A DNA stretch of 64,000 nucleotides from Lethocerus indicus (Eukaryota > Arthropoda > Insecta > Hemiptera > Belostomatidae), in assembly GCA_019843655.1 (NCBI GenBank), contig JACDQD010000002.1, positions 8,235,393 through 8,299,392 on the forward strand. The letters are read 5' to 3'. The translations under genes and the position numbers were made by a program. Below the pieces are notes generated by a model, which worked only from the letters and a program-made list of their open reading frames with translations, was not told the origin of the DNA and did no database searches. Positions 28,256 through 41,969 of the stretch are shown here, one piece after another (position 1 is the first letter of the stretch; the number at the start of each line of letters is the position of its first letter).

Positions 28256-29030
28256 AATCTACGGTTAGAAAATGTAGGTTAAAACGCGGGTCGGATTTAC
28301 GAGGGCCCGATAGGTGAAGGGGGAGGCGGGGGGGGACGGGGGGTGGGGGGAACGGGACAAAGAAGGGTTGGTGTTTCAATGATAGACGGTGGCGAGGTGG
28401 GTCGGGAAGAGGGGGCGGCGGGCGAGAGCCGTGGTCGGAGGCGGTGGTCAATACAGTAAGGCGGAGGCGGCACCGGCCCACCCCCCTGCCCCCCGTTATA
28501 TTGCGACAATAGCGAGAGTGCGAGCGAGAGGGAGAGAGCACCACCGGGAAAAGCGCGAGGGAGGGAGGGTGGGTAGGAGGGCACCGGGCAAAAACTGACA
28601 CAGAGTTGCCGTGTGACGCCCGACCAACATTTGTTATTAGTGAGAGAGAGGGAGGGAGTGAGAAAGAGAGGGAACAAAGAGGGACGGAGTGAGTGAGAGA
28701 GCGGGTGGGGGCGGAGAGGGTAAGAGGGATATGGGAAGAGGGGGCGCGAGAAAGAGAGAAACAGAGGGTAAAGGGTGGGAGGCGGTTCGGCTCTCTAGCC
28801 TCCTCTCTCTAGATCGATCCGGTGTGCCGCCTCCGCCACCCCACCACCTCCTAACAGGGCTACCCCCGCGCCACCACGGGGCACCGGCTCCAACATCAAA
28901 AACAACTACTAATTTACATAGGGGAGTCTGGGCCCCCACACACCGCACTTCCGCCAGCCGACACAGAAGAACTTTCCAAATCCTCAACCTCAAACGAGAT
29001 CTAGTTTGTCTCCATTGAATGGATAAGGAC
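28256..29030. other. Large CpG- and purine-rich noncoding patch
   Basis: It opens with the G tract, passes into CpG-dense sequence, then GA-rich low complexity (about 28.62-28.79 kb), then a CCGCC/CACC-rich strip. Long ORFs in several frames on both strands (109-172 codons) are the expected result of stop-poor GC-rich sequence. Confidence 0.55.
28319..28355 (+). other. G-quadruplex-prone G tract
   Basis: Successive runs of three to nine G separated by one to three bases on the plus strand. This satisfies the usual four-run G-quadruplex pattern several times over. It opens a 700-bp GC-rich, GA-rich patch. Confidence 0.8.
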
Positions 29031-32000
29031 ATTACGGTAGAAGTTTGACAAATTTTCTTATCGACACGACCGATATCCGAAGAGTGAGTGACGACGTCCC
29101 CTATTATAAGGAAACTCCTTATGCCAAAATTAGTATTCAATTCGTTTAATGAATAGAACTAAATGTTAATTAAGTAGCGAATCGATACAAAATGAATGCA
29201 AATAATAAATCGTAAACACACAAAAAATGCCGCAAATTATTATTCTTTCTGCCTACATTTTATTTTTAATCGCATTAGCTAATGACTTAAAAAAATACAC
29301 AATAAACCCTCTTTTACATTGTCTCCATCACAGTTCAACTCAATCTTTGATGAAGGCAATAAAAAACTACTCCTTAATATGAAAAAAAAGATTAAATTGT
29401 CAATATTTATAGGCCGAGAGAAGTTGAGGACTAAGCAATTACAAAGTTCCACTTCAACAGTAAACACAGTAATTTCTGCCAACCCCCCCCCTTCTGAACG
29501 AACCCCCTCCTTTCCAACCGGAATTTGTGTAACAACTTACTTCTTGATCTAAAGTACTGAAACAAATCGAAAATCCGGACTTTCCCCGACCATAGTCCCA
29601 TTTTATCTGAAGGTCAACAAGAATGATACCGAAGTGTTAATAGACATAACATGACATAAATTGACATAAAATGTGATTAAAATGTAATTGCAGCGAACAG
29701 TCAAACTAAGCTCATATTTTTTTAATGTGGATTATTTATTACACAGTAGAATCTAGGATTAAGGAAATTCTGTAGAAAGATTTAAATATCGGTTATGTGA
29801 TAAAAAGACGGACTGACAGGCAGATCAAAAAACGATGTTCTTCTGGTTTGAGACATTACTACAATCACAATTAAACCAAATGATTTAATAACTACTTATT
29901 TTAAATAATGTCAACACTCCCCCAAAAAAAAGTCTTGAATAAGTGCTCTCCTTGTGGAGATATTGCGAGGAGGTGGAAGCAATAAAGTTTTCAGGACGGC
30001 ATGATTTATGTCTTCACTTTTACTAGATCAAGATACCTTTTTTATATAGGCCCCATTTTCTGTATCACGGCGTGTTCGAAGAATATTCCATAAAACTCGG
30101 ATACACGTCGGGCAAAATGCGCACGAGTAAATAAGTAATTGAGTTAAATAGATATATACAGTATATGAACATACTATTCTTCTTATTCGTACGCAGAAAT
30201 ACTACTATAATCTACACTTTATTAGCTATATCAAAAATAAGCATTTCATTAAACAATTTTAAGTTTCTCAATAATACAACAAAAGACCAACTATTCTGTA
30301 GTAATTCTACACGTAATCCGTAACTAAACAGACGTAATAATTAATTTAGTTATGTGATAATATATGTATTAAATCACGATATGTCATTATAATAGTTGTT
30401 ATAATCGATCTGTAGCTCTGGGCGGTACTTAGAACCTGGTTATCTAAATATATATAAATATAGGTCTGTGTATCTATTAGCGACAGTATTTTTTAAATGA
30501 AGATTTTTATTTATAAACACTGAACGAAACCGCATGCATCTAATCATACCCTTACTGTTTGCTTATTTTTGCGTCGGAGATACCTCGCTCGGGAGGAATA
30601 CGAAGGTTAGTTGGGGCAGTCGATCCACTAGATTCATGGATATATTGAGGTCGACTAGCACAGTTACAGCGAGTAAATTTATATCCCACGCGCGATGAAA
30701 TAATTACCACATGCCCTTGCAGAGATGACTACATTGAGGACCTACAATTTAAAGGTGGATAGGGTAGGCAATGGCTTTTACCGGGGACCGCTGTGTGGGA
30801 ATCATCGATTAACTTACTTCGTCCGAAGCTCACCTATTTATTCCACGATATCGAGCAGAGGGCCTACGTAGATAGCGATCAAGCGGTTCATACAAGAAAC
30901 TGACCTGAGAACTGCAGTTTTCTGTTTGAGGGGAAAGATGTGGGAGCAATAGCAGTGAAAGGTGCTTTATACACTATAAAATTTCATATCACCTACTTAA
31001 AAAAATCCAAGAAATGCCACAATATACCTGACTAAATATAAAAACTAAATTCCTAAAGTTAATCCGCATTTACCCCCTTAATAAGTCTGAATCGTAAACA
31101 ACAATAGGAATCTCGCGACCTATATCCGGAAGGGGCAGACATAAGCCGCTTGACCAAATCCCGATCGATAGAAAATGAAAGCAAACATTTGAAAAACCAA
31201 ACAAGAATACCAGAATAAAAACAGAAAATCTATACATAATCTCAACCAGAGACACTACCGCAGTAAATTGTAACTAAGCGGTCGCAGCACAGTAACAGTG
31301 CAATGATAGTGGTAACAGCTTTTCATTCATCCAGCATCCGGGGCCGGCTTGCCTATTTACTTCACTGGCGTAATGCTACTTACGTTGGTGAAAATTCAAA
31401 ACCGATATAGGTCCAAATAAGAGAGTGAAAAGAAGAGATAACGTTCCAAGCAAACCTCTATTTTTGTTTGCCAATTGAAACAAACCAATTGACAATGCAA
31501 CAGTTTATGATCAGATCAGACTAAACTAATTTGAAACAAATACCCCTTCGCATTCGTCCTCACCTTTCTCATAAATGGCTTCGCAAGAAGTACAGCCGGC
31601 AGAAGTTTTCATAACATTGTACTGTAGTGGCCTTCTATATAATAACGCAAGGTTAACGCATACAGCGTACCGTCTGATTTAAATTTCTCGGCGGTAGACA
31701 CAGTTTTCTTATACTGAATCACTCTCAATGCAAGGTCAAAAACGTACCTGGTCATTGGGTTTGCTCCTTACAATTACTACACCATAACACAAAATTGTCA
31801 GGAAGGTAGTAGGGTGATCGACCACCCAAAATTAGTCCTGAGCTGAGGAACAAACGTGAGAGAAACTTTAAGAGGCGAGGCTATCCCGTTCCTCCTCCTT
31901 GTAAATAACATTTTCCCCCGCTCGGAGATATACTCCTCCAGAATAAAACGAAGCGTCCATACCACTAAATAAGCCATAAATGGTTGGCCATGAGGGCGGC

Positions 32001-34304
32001 GGCGGAGGGAGGGATAGGGGAGGACAATAAATATGGGACAGTGTAATAGCTTGTGGAGACCCATAAATTCATGCCGGTAATAAAAGCGCTACACCGAGAC
32101 TGACCGATATTTTACATCAAACGGCTAATCGCTATCCATTCAACGCCCGACGAGATTATAAATATAGATTTCTTACTAGCCGGTCATCTATAGTTGAACG
32201 AGTTCATCCTCTAAGTACATAATTTATATAAACATTAAAAACAAACAGCGATGTTTCTTCACCGCTCCTCTGAAAACGAACTAGATATCATAATACAGTA
32301 GCAGATTAAAGATATTGAAAATTACCGAGGTTAAATAAATTTATTTTATATTCAATATGGAAAATAAAGCCAGTCAATGATGCTTGTATCTGCCAACAAT
32401 TCCTTGTTACGTCATAACTGATATACCATTGAATCCGGCTCTTCGTGTGTATTCAACGTGAGCTAAAAAAATCATTAAAATTATGGAACCTTGTAAAATG
32501 GAAGAATAAAAAGCACTCGAGAAGTCCGAAAAAACTTCATAAATATAATTTGTAACGTTGAACCGAGAGTAGGAGCGCTCGAAGTTTAAGTGTCCATCAA
32601 AACTTTAGTGAACTTAGTCTGACAGAACCGACGCTCGCCAGACCACGCTTCATACGCTAACAAGTGTTAATAGATTATAAAATTCAGACTTTTTAAAATC
32701 TTAAGAAAAGAAGTACTCAAGTAAAATCGCTCGATGTTCAAACTGAAGCTTGAATGTTTTTATAATCAATAATGAAAATAGCTGTTAACTCAAGTTTGAG
32801 GCACTTTATGCAATCCTGCATAATATTTCAGTACGCTAATTTTCAGACAAGAATTGAATTGAAATGAAACAATATTATTTGCCGAGGCATTTCCCTTACG
32901 ACTGTGATTACATAGTTACGTAAACAAATTATTGCAGTAATTTTAATTCTCCAAACAAGAGAAGAGACAGTGCTAAATTGCAGCGACAGACGATTCGCTG
33001 CATAATGGCCTAAATAAAAACTTCCAAGCGTGTTCTTGATTGATACAAAATAATAGAGGAAAGATAAAGTCAAATATACATAAGAAGGGGAGTTGACATG
33101 TTAAACGCTGGTTGATTTTGATAGGTTGTATTTTATCAGCGTACAAGTGGAAGAGGCCTTGAACTTTTAAGAATTCGGTGCCCCCAAATCCCGTCCCATT
33201 CTGGTCTCATCGACCGTTATGAGTTCCCCCTTGGCCGGCCACTATTTCAACAACGGTTCAACATTCAGAGTAACTTCAGAACGATCATTTTGCCATGTGC
33301 GTTTCATTTTTGATATGTTTTTTAAACCTGACTTATTACCAATAAACATAAAAATAAAACTACTGTTGTGTATAAAATACTGTCAAAAAAGGCAACCTTC
33401 CTTAATGAAATTTAAGACGTGTTCCGGAGAGCAATTGTGGAGGTTTTATTGACCCGGGGTGCGGTCGTATCCATTTCTATATTGGGGCTCTCACTCGGAA
33501 GAATGTGTAATTCCAAGGACATTCCTTCACTTCAAACGCGGGATCAGAAAAATGGGATATAGGAGGAAATAGACGTAGAAGAGTCGTAGTCGGAGTTATC
33601 ACAGACTTTCTTTATCAAGAGCCGCAAAATCTTTTGTGTAATTTAAATGAGCAATCTTAAAACAGAGAAGAAATCAAACCGCAGCTCTTTAAAGGACCAA
33701 GACGTACAATAGACGTAAAATATGCTGGTAAAACGTTTTACAGTTAAGGAAATTATATAGTCATATAGTTTAACATACCTGCAGTTAATTTACTATGTAA
33801 TCAATAAATAATTTATGCCGACTGTAATAATACATAAGTGGTTTGTGGCCTTAGGTTATCTTACGATGAAGCAGCTGCTATAACATTAGCCTTCTATTTA
33901 ACTAAGACAGTACATCGAATAAAGTATGAAGTGCAGGAACAGATAAGAGCTCGCATGTATATATTTATGTATACAGATTTATGTTGTGCAAATGTGCGAT
34001 ACGTTTAATGTATATATGGATTCGTTAGGTTATTGTGGACCGTGGTAGGATTCGACCTCAATTTAACAGGAAATATGAAACGGAAAACTGATTCCGATAA
34101 TGCTCGCCCTCAGTTGAATACTATCTAAATAAAACGGGCGTATATGGGCGAGCTGGAATGAATATAGGAGCGAGGTAGGGCCGATTGAATATTTAACTGT
34201 AATTATAAACGGTGAGCTGGGCCCGGGATCTGGGGCTTCTGTCCACCATTGTCATTAACGACGGCCACCGCTTTTACACCGACGGACAAAGCTACATCCG
34301 CGGA

Positions 34305-34715
34305 TTTACCGGATTAATCAGGGCAGCTACTGACCAATTTAAAAATTACCTCCATCGTCCATTCATGGTCCTTATTTTCCGCAAAAATCTATCCGCACAC
34401 ATTCACAACGCTGTGCCAAAATATATACCCCGAATGCATTCAGTCCGATACAAAACCTCAGTTCCTTTATTCCACTAATAATACAATAGCCCGTTCCTTG
34501 CTCTTTGAGCAACAAACGAAGTAGTAAGCAAAGTTTATTAACATTTTCTTATTTCTACATCTATCTGCATTATAAAATACGGGTTTGTAAGCAGCCAGGC
34601 AAAACTGTTTCACCCAGTTTCGGTGGATTAGTCAGGAATGCATCCGGCCAAATTAAAAATTGCCCCAGACTGCACACAGTCCCTATTTCCAGAAAAACTG
34701 ACATCGCGCATTTAT
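34305..34715 (+). repeat. Diverged direct duplication, period about 314 bp
   Basis: A block starting at GGATTAATCAGG (34311) resembles one starting at GGATTAGTCAGG (34625). Further shared words keep the same spacing: CCAA-TTAAAAATT-CC and GTCC-TATTT. The similarity covers roughly 90-100 bp with many substitutions. Two short ORFs cover the two copies but their peptides are not clearly conserved, so a duplicated noncoding element is more likely than a gene. Confidence 0.5.
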
Positions 34716-36447
34716 AATGGGCTAAACTATATCTTCAATTACCCTCAAAACACAAGCAAAATACATTTACATCACCCGAGAAATAAATGTACGAATACAT
34801 TAATTATATCTAAGTAATATAAAGTCAGGTAAACCCGGATAATGCATGTCACGCCATTACTAAATAAAATTCAGAAACATTTTATTTTAATTTTGTTTCC
34901 ATGCACACCAATATTAAGTACACTGTACGTATAAATCTTCATAAATCAGTATTAGAGCCTATCAATCTTTGTTTTTTCTATCACTTTCGTAGATGACATT
35001 TCCAATCCAATTTTCAAATCTAATCAAAGCTAATGTGAAACAGAGAATAACTGTCGAATAGCCGTTCACAATCGTAATCAACATTCAGACAGTGTCCGTC
35101 AGTTTACACTGGCGAAACTGAAACACCGGGAAATATTGTTCGTTATCAATGAAAAATCTGTTAGTTTGGAGCAAAATTCCCACACTTTCCATTTTGTAGC
35201 ACTTCCTTCTCTTGGTCCTGGTGCATAAAGGGCAAAAAAGCAAATGGAGGCAATCCCAAGAGTGATGATGTTCGTCACCTCCGATATTTATAGGCCACTA
35301 CATAAACAAAAGACTTGTTTCAATGTCACATCGACCATTAAAGATAAAAGAGTGGCGAGCAAGACAAGTCGTCTCATAGCGCCAAAGTGATGGGAATTTT
35401 GATAGACCACAATACATGTAATTGTACCTAGGGGAAACTGAACACCAATATTATAACAATTTAAATAAAAGAAAATACAACTATTCAACACCTTTATTCA
35501 ATACATTTCAGATTCTTAAGAACACCGAAAAAATACCAATCTTCGTAATGTCAATATAAGAATGGAAGCCACACGACACAGGAAATTGAGGCTAATGAAA
35601 ATTCAGTACACGAAAATTAATTGTTAAGTGTTACCTCTTCCGGTACTCTAAATGAAGTAATTAATTGTATTTAATTAACTCTCCAAATGGCGAGAGATAT
35701 ATAACAAAACTAATTATAAAGCATTAGAATCTTGGTCTTAACTTCGACTTTCTTACACTTTGATAAGAACCTCGACCTTAAAATTACACCCGTATTCTGT
35801 TATAATCTACAATACAGAAGCTACTAAATTATATTTACATACTTCTATTGTTATTATCCTCTAAAATGAACCGAGCGTCTGTTTGATCTACGTTTAGATT
35901 GTTTCTTTCACGATTAAACGTATTCTAGAAGCCTGCAAATAGCACGGTATAATAAGATATTACTTATTTCTACTATGAATGAAACTGGAACTTTGCGCGT
36001 AACTAAAAGTGCTGACCCATTCTATTATTGTCTAAAGATTAACTGGTGCCTTCAGTACTGCAAAATATCTTGATTACTCGAGCTAATTTTCTCATCTTAT
36101 GAACTTTATAATGTCACAATTGAAGAAGTGTGCTTGCAATATCATAACCATCGCCGTCACAAGTGAAAACAAAAAATATAATAGTAGAATCTTTGGTTAA
36201 TTCTTTTTAAATATAATAGGTTATTTGAGTTAAATATTTTTATTGTACAAAATTATAGACAAGCAACCAATTACTTTGTAATAAATTACATTCAACAATT
36301 AATTTGTAATAAATATTAGAAGGACGCGCATAACAGGCCACGTAAACAGCATATTGTGTCAGATTATTGTGTGAGATTTGACAGAGGAAAAAATATTAGT
36401 AGAACATTCAATATTAAATCAAAGAAAATAAGAATGATTATCAAATG

Positions 36448-36497
36448 TATGATTGTCTGTCTCCACTCGTGTTGTTTTCAGTTGTCAGACAATCATA
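36448..36497. repeat. 12-bp inverted repeat (hairpin)
   Basis: Arms 36448-36459 (TATGATTGTCTG) and 36486-36497 are exactly complementary with a 26-nt loop. The arms do not match any microRNA I can recall. It lies in otherwise plain AT-rich DNA. Confidence 0.6.
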
Positions 36498-37853
36498 TCT
36501 TTCATAATCCCACTAAACCTTAGAACCCCCTCTATGTAACCCTTTATGAACTATCTTATTTCTTACTCTAACTGGATACTTTATCGACAGAGCACATGCG
36601 TTGTACTTCAAATGAAGCAATCCCACGGGCGATAACCAATAACCGGTCTACCTTAAATCGAAAAGAGGCGGGTGGTGGCAGACAATTGCAAGTTCCAAAC
36701 GCTCATCGGCCTAAATTAATTGCACCCTCTTAGTTGTTAATTTCAAAGTCAAATATACAGAAACACAGTAATAGGATACAAGAGATTACATTTTTCCCCA
36801 CGTGATTCATTCGGAATCACTCTCAAAAATTACAATAAAAGCAATGTAAATTATCATATTATTTTATTGAGCTTTGGTCGAAATTATTAATTCGTCGTTT
36901 ATCAAGTTGCAAGCAAAGAAGCTTGCCAAATTGTGTAAGCTAAATATTGGATTGAATGTAACCATTCAAACGGTGTTCATTAAGTAGGTTGTGGATCAGG
37001 CGGGAATTTGCTCAGGTCTGCAATGAACGGAATCGAACCGGCTATTGGTAATGTAAACGCGAAAAACCTAAATGTTGCAGCCGGCCGACCTGCTGTAATT
37101 ATTAACTTGCACGAACGATTCGAGCAAGACGCGGTTAAAAGAGGGGGAGAGAGACTCGCCTGTAATATAATCGTAGGGATTAATTTACGACTCCTCCGTT
37201 TCGTGACTCGGCTCCAACACCATCAGATAGGGACAGAATTCCACACACTACCGATAACCAGACCCCATTTTAAAATCCTCACAACCGCTTCGACCGCGAC
37301 AATTTTTATTTATTTCCGATTAGTTTTCCATTTTCATTTACAATTACCCCGAAGAGAACGCGAAAAGATCGATGTAACACAATTTTACTTTAGTATGCCC
37401 CAATTAGAACTGCAAGTGCAAAAGAATTTATTCACTTCCACGGGGGACGAACATCCACCGACTAATAGGTTAAAAGTATTTTGTGCTGGGAATTACGTAC
37501 GCATATGGTCAACACGGTGGTCTTATCTGTGAAAACAAATATTTTTAAAATATTATCTTTTGATAAGCTCTGTTAAGTGAAAGCACAGTTATCTCCGTCA
37601 AATGATCTGTATCGAAATACTCCCGCATCTCTTCATGTCGCGGCGATAACCCCCCCTCCCCCTCCAATGAAATAAAACCAGGCGAATTGATTTATTACGC
37701 GGAATGTATTTTTAAAAAGGCGGAGTAGGGGCAATAGATGAGTTGAGTGGGAGGTGTGCCACCTATTGGCGCACACCGTCGCCTCTACAATCAATTTACG
37801 CAGTGCACTTCCGCGCATGAATTACTTCCCTCTAACCTATATCTCTATGTCCC

Positions 37854-37909
37854 TCACTCTATCTCTTTCTCTCTGTTTCTCTTTCTCTCTCTCTCTCTCT
37901 CTCTCCCCA
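37854..37909 (+). repeat. CT-rich microsatellite
   Basis: Imperfect CTCTAT/CTTT repeats grade into a pure CT run near 37884-37904. It adjoins a CpG-rich patch. Confidence 0.9.
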
Positions 37910-39429
37910 CCCAGCCTATCTATCCCGTTCGCTACCCATATGCCCCGCTCGGTCCCCTTTATCGACGTTAGGAGTCGGCGATCAATTCTCGAGTATCCCG
38001 CGGACGGAATTAATTACACTTTTCGGTGGCGCACCCCCACCAACCCATAAGCCTTCGTGTCTAAAACTCCCACCGGCCTTTTGGGGTTGTTGAACCCGAA
38101 CTTATAAAATTCTTTTTTTATTGCCCCGAGAAAATTGAATGTAAAAACAGAATCCTAATAAAAACACAAACTGCGAGATTAATGACTGTTATCATTGGAT
38201 GAAGTTTTAAAATTCAAACCAAATTATTATAATAACTTTATAATTATAATTGGCCTTAAAGTGAAACTGATATTTTATAAACGAGAATAATATTCAGCGA
38301 AATTTACGTGTATATATTACGATTATATATCGTATATTTTAATTACTTTTAGAAAAAACGTCACATATCGCAATCGACGAATGTCTGTGTGGTCGCAAAA
38401 AATATCTGCCATCGGAAAGAGAGAGGACGAGGGGTATTGGGGGTGTGCCGGGGGCCGGGCCAGGGGAGCCTCTTCTCGCTTTAAGGGGTGGACGGCTTTG
38501 ACCGAAAACCGCCACCCAACCCCCGCCCACCCCCGAGCTCTACGCACCATATTAGTATTGATCCATCGGCAAAAAGCTATATTGGAGCTGCCGTTATTGC
38601 CGCCAACGCCACCTCCCTTCGGCCGTAGGCATCGCACTCCCCTTGGCCTTTCGCTCTCCTTGTCTTAAACCGCCTATAAATTATTCCCAGCTCTCTCGCC
38701 CCACCACCGACCCCCGCTAAGCTATCGACGGACGGCCGAAACACTCGAAAGGAATAGTACAGTAGCTAAAAATGGTCCTGTTCTAGCTCCTACCGATTTC
38801 ACTCTTATGCTCGCCCCTTATGGAGCCGTAAATACTCCTATTTCGGCAGGTTTAACCTTAATTATTTGAAATAATAATTCCTTCAGATTTACGGTTTGTA
38901 TCAGAGTATATTCTCCTAATTACCTCGACATTAACAAATTCCACACAATTTCTTAAATAACTACCCTTCCACTGAACAATTCCTCAGTTAGAAATCCGAT
39001 TACTGATGTAAGATTATAAGATGAAGTTCTTCCGACAACATAAATTTCATAGTAGACAATTCTGAAGTTAAAAAACTGTTTCATGCGATCGCATTTCTCA
39101 TCTAGAGAGAAATCACCTTTCAATATTGCTCAAACCGGATTAATGACGCCTCTCTATAGAAGCCTTGTCGATATATGCCAGCCCCCACTTTATTGCATTA
39201 GACGTAACACTGCCTGCCGGCACATTTGCGTACCACGGCCCAGTCATGAAAACGCAAATCGGAGACACAACACATAAAACGTGTTCGCTTACGTTGGAAC
39301 AATTGGGATTAGATTTGATGCGTTTGCCCACCCCCTCCGCAAATAATGGTAATGGTTCGTCAATTATTCTCAGTGGGGTATTTGCTTTTCTCCGGGCGGA
39401 TTGTAAGTCGGGGTCTGTGGGTAATATAA

Positions 39430-39530
39430 AGTGGCCGGGGCGGGCCTGGTTGGGGGTGGAAGCGGGTCGGGGGCTATGGGTGGGGCCGGGGCTGGGGGCG
39501 GTGGCGTTGGCGTTGGCGGGGCCAGGGGCT
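39430..39530 (+). other. G-rich, quadruplex-prone segment
   Basis: Over 100 bp carry repeated GGGG and GGGC runs on the plus strand, with a small GGCGTT duplication. The glycine/alanine- and proline-rich ORFs on the two strands here reflect composition only. Confidence 0.7.
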
Positions 39531-40462
39531 GCTCCGCCGCACAGCGCTCGTCCCCCTCCACACCCACATCGATATTGCCGTACTCTCCACCTTACTGCCC
39601 GGAAATTCTTCTACACAGACTTTACGGTACTAAACGGACCGATGCCGCAGGATTTCCCCCCAGCTCTAACCCCAATTTATTCTTGAAATAAAACGGTTAA
39701 GCCATGAGACTAAAGTGGGGGCTTCGATTTGTTCACGCTGCTTGTCATTCATTTGTAGGGGATTTTCTATTTTCACAAAGTTTTTACATATACGAATAAA
39801 TATGTGTTTTTGCCGAGAAGTCTTCTTGAATGCATTATCTGACTAAATATAGGTCAAGTTCAAATGACACGAGTAGAATATTAGAGTCCTTATAAACTTA
39901 ACGATTTCGGTTACGAACAGCCAGTTTATTACAAAGGAAGAAGGCGAAAGACAGCGATGAAACTGTTTGACAATAAAAAAGTAACAACCCATCTGGAAAA
40001 GATGCCGAGCGGAACTAATGACTAATGTAAGTGAAATATACCGAATTTGTATCAAATCGACGAATATTCTTTCAAATAATAAGGGCATTTGAAGAACATT
40101 CGCAGAATTACATCAGTAGTATATTTCATGTACCCGTTTGGCCTAACCTTACGAACGATTAGAAAACGTCTACGCAGTAATATTCAATTTATATTCATTG
40201 GCATATCGAATTCTCGGGAATGAAATATTTGCTATTCTACAAAATTTTTAACTCGCAATAACGCCCTGTTAAAGCTCATAAATATTCACGCAGCTATTGC
40301 AGACCAACTTAAATGCTAGTGGCGTAAGTAACCCCGAAAAGAAATCTACAAGATAGGGACAGTGCGAAGAAACACAGAATTACATTGTCGCGCTTCTCTT
40401 CGATTTGCAATCCATCGATACTATTATCGTGATATCACCTTTAGAGTATAGGAATTGCACGG

Positions 40463-40465
<3 letters not shown>

Positions 40466-40558
<93 letters not shown>

Positions 40559-40573
40559 TGTGAGAGAGAGAGA
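40466..40573 (+). repeat. Long (GA)n microsatellite
   Basis: The longest simple repeat here, about 108 bp, interrupted once by GTGTGT near 40556. The purine strand is the plus strand; triplex (H-DNA) formation is possible in tracts of this kind. Confidence 0.95.
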
Positions 40574-41684
40574 ACGCTCACGTAGATCATAACGAGATTT
40601 CCCACTCCACGACCCCAGTTCACACCAAGTTCTGCTATTTTTCCTTCGTTTCAGAGAAGGCTCAAATGCTCACATAGTTGCTTCATTCTGGAGTACATTC
40701 TTGAATCAATATTTGTGCATAAGTAATGACAAGATAAAGGATATGACACTAAGTATAGTGGCAGGATAGTACCCCCGATTAAGATTGGCGGGGTAAAACC
40801 GACAGCTAGAATGCGCCCACGACGAAGAGGAAATAGATTAGTTCAGATTTTAATTTTGAATAAAATGTCGCCAGCTGGAATGAGAGAAAAACTGATTCCC
40901 ACCAGAAGAGAGAATGAACTAAAAAAAATCCCGCTGCAAGAAAAAAAACAGCTCCATTAATGGACGACTGCGATATTGCGAAAATTGAAAGCAAAATAAA
41001 TATTGGCGCCAACCTGCGGTAAATCAAACATTTCCAGGCGGAAATGAGTCGGTATTACGCAATTAATCAAAACGATTCATTATCCTTTGTTTGAACTGCT
41101 GTACACTTTAGAGAATAAGTTATGGCTGCATTGATTAGTGAGATAAGACTGTTGTGATATAGTAAAACCGACAACATGTTATTTTGCCTTTTATTCTTAT
41201 ATATAAATTCAGATACAATATTTTAATGTCGTTAATAGATATAAGACCTAATATCAGTTTATAAAACTATCAAATGAATGCTTCTGTTTTGCATTAATGA
41301 CTGTAGTAGCGAATCATGGAAGTGTTCTCACTAGATATCCTGGACGGTAGCAGTAGTTGCTGGGTAACCACACCGATATTACTCCACATATATAATAACT
41401 CCATTTTACATTAGTCAAAATACTCCATACTTTTAATAAATATGTTACGATTATACCGAATCCTTATTTAAGTAACTATTTCGGAAATTATTACAAAATA
41501 TTTGTTGGCTCTAGAATTACAATTGGTTGAGAAATTATTGTCATTTTTGTATATAATCACATCAAAACTTTCTCTTCTGACTTTGACAAATTACTCGCGA
41601 TTTGTGTTAAGCTTAACTTATGTTTAATGCTGTTAAATTGTTTTCCCTTTGAACATTATCCGAACGCTTTCTTTCCTCCTCCTT

Positions 41685-41687
<3 letters not shown>

Positions 41688-41718
<31 letters not shown>
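41688..41718 (+). repeat. (CT)n microsatellite
   Basis: About 15 CT units after a TTTCCTCCTCC lead-in. Only about 1.1 kb separates it from the long (GA)n tract, in the opposite strand orientation. Confidence 0.94.
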
Positions 41719-41721
<3 letters not shown>

Positions 41722-41940
41722 CCACTCCCCGAATTTAAATCGATTGATTGTTTGGGGAGCAGTGGCCCGAAGAACGATTCGATTGGTGTTGTATACAGCT
41801 CCGATACCACTCTGTACAAGGTTTGCGAAGCAGGCATTCTTGATCCCCATTCAAACCAGTACTTGGGTCGGTGGAATTGATTAAACGACTACACACGAAA
41901 GATTTATATGTATCGTTAGTCTTTCTCAGAAAGTTGTATA

Positions 41941-41969
41941 TAGTTGAAATACATTATACATTTCAACTA
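41941..41969. repeat. 10-bp inverted repeat
   Basis: TAGTTGAAAT and its complement flank a 9-nt AT-rich loop. A palindrome of this size is not rare in AT-rich DNA, so no function is claimed. Confidence 0.5.

Larger units (their letters stand above)
29031..37735. other. AT-rich spacer, no supported gene
   Basis: The longest stretch without strong CpG patches; only modest rises occur near 31.9-32.1 and 34.2-34.3 kb. It contains the diverged duplication at 34.3-34.7 kb and the 12-bp hairpin at 36.45 kb. The 174-codon ORF at 37008-37532 shows no domain and is treated as chance. Confidence 0.55.
37736..39695. other. Cluster of CpG-rich noncoding patches
   Basis: Patches at about 37.74-38.08, 38.37-38.76 and 39.15-39.69 kb, with the CT-rich microsatellite in the first and the G-rich segment in the third. 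Overlapping sense and antisense ORFs are composition-driven. Confidence 0.5.

Noticed and set aside
28083..29140. Several 109-172-codon ORFs on both strands
   Set aside because: They overlap in multiple frames and consist of Pro/Arg/Ser-rich sequence from a GC- and GA-rich patch that is simply poor in stop codons.
37008..37532. 174-codon ORF on the plus strand
   Set aside because: No recognisable domain, no low-complexity pattern typical of real proteins and no neighbouring gene structure. In 64 kb on six frames an ORF of this length can arise by chance in locally GC-richer DNA.
39165..39691. Overlapping Gly/Ala/Pro-rich ORFs
   Set aside because: Sense and antisense frames are open together because of the G-rich segment; no motif is recognised.
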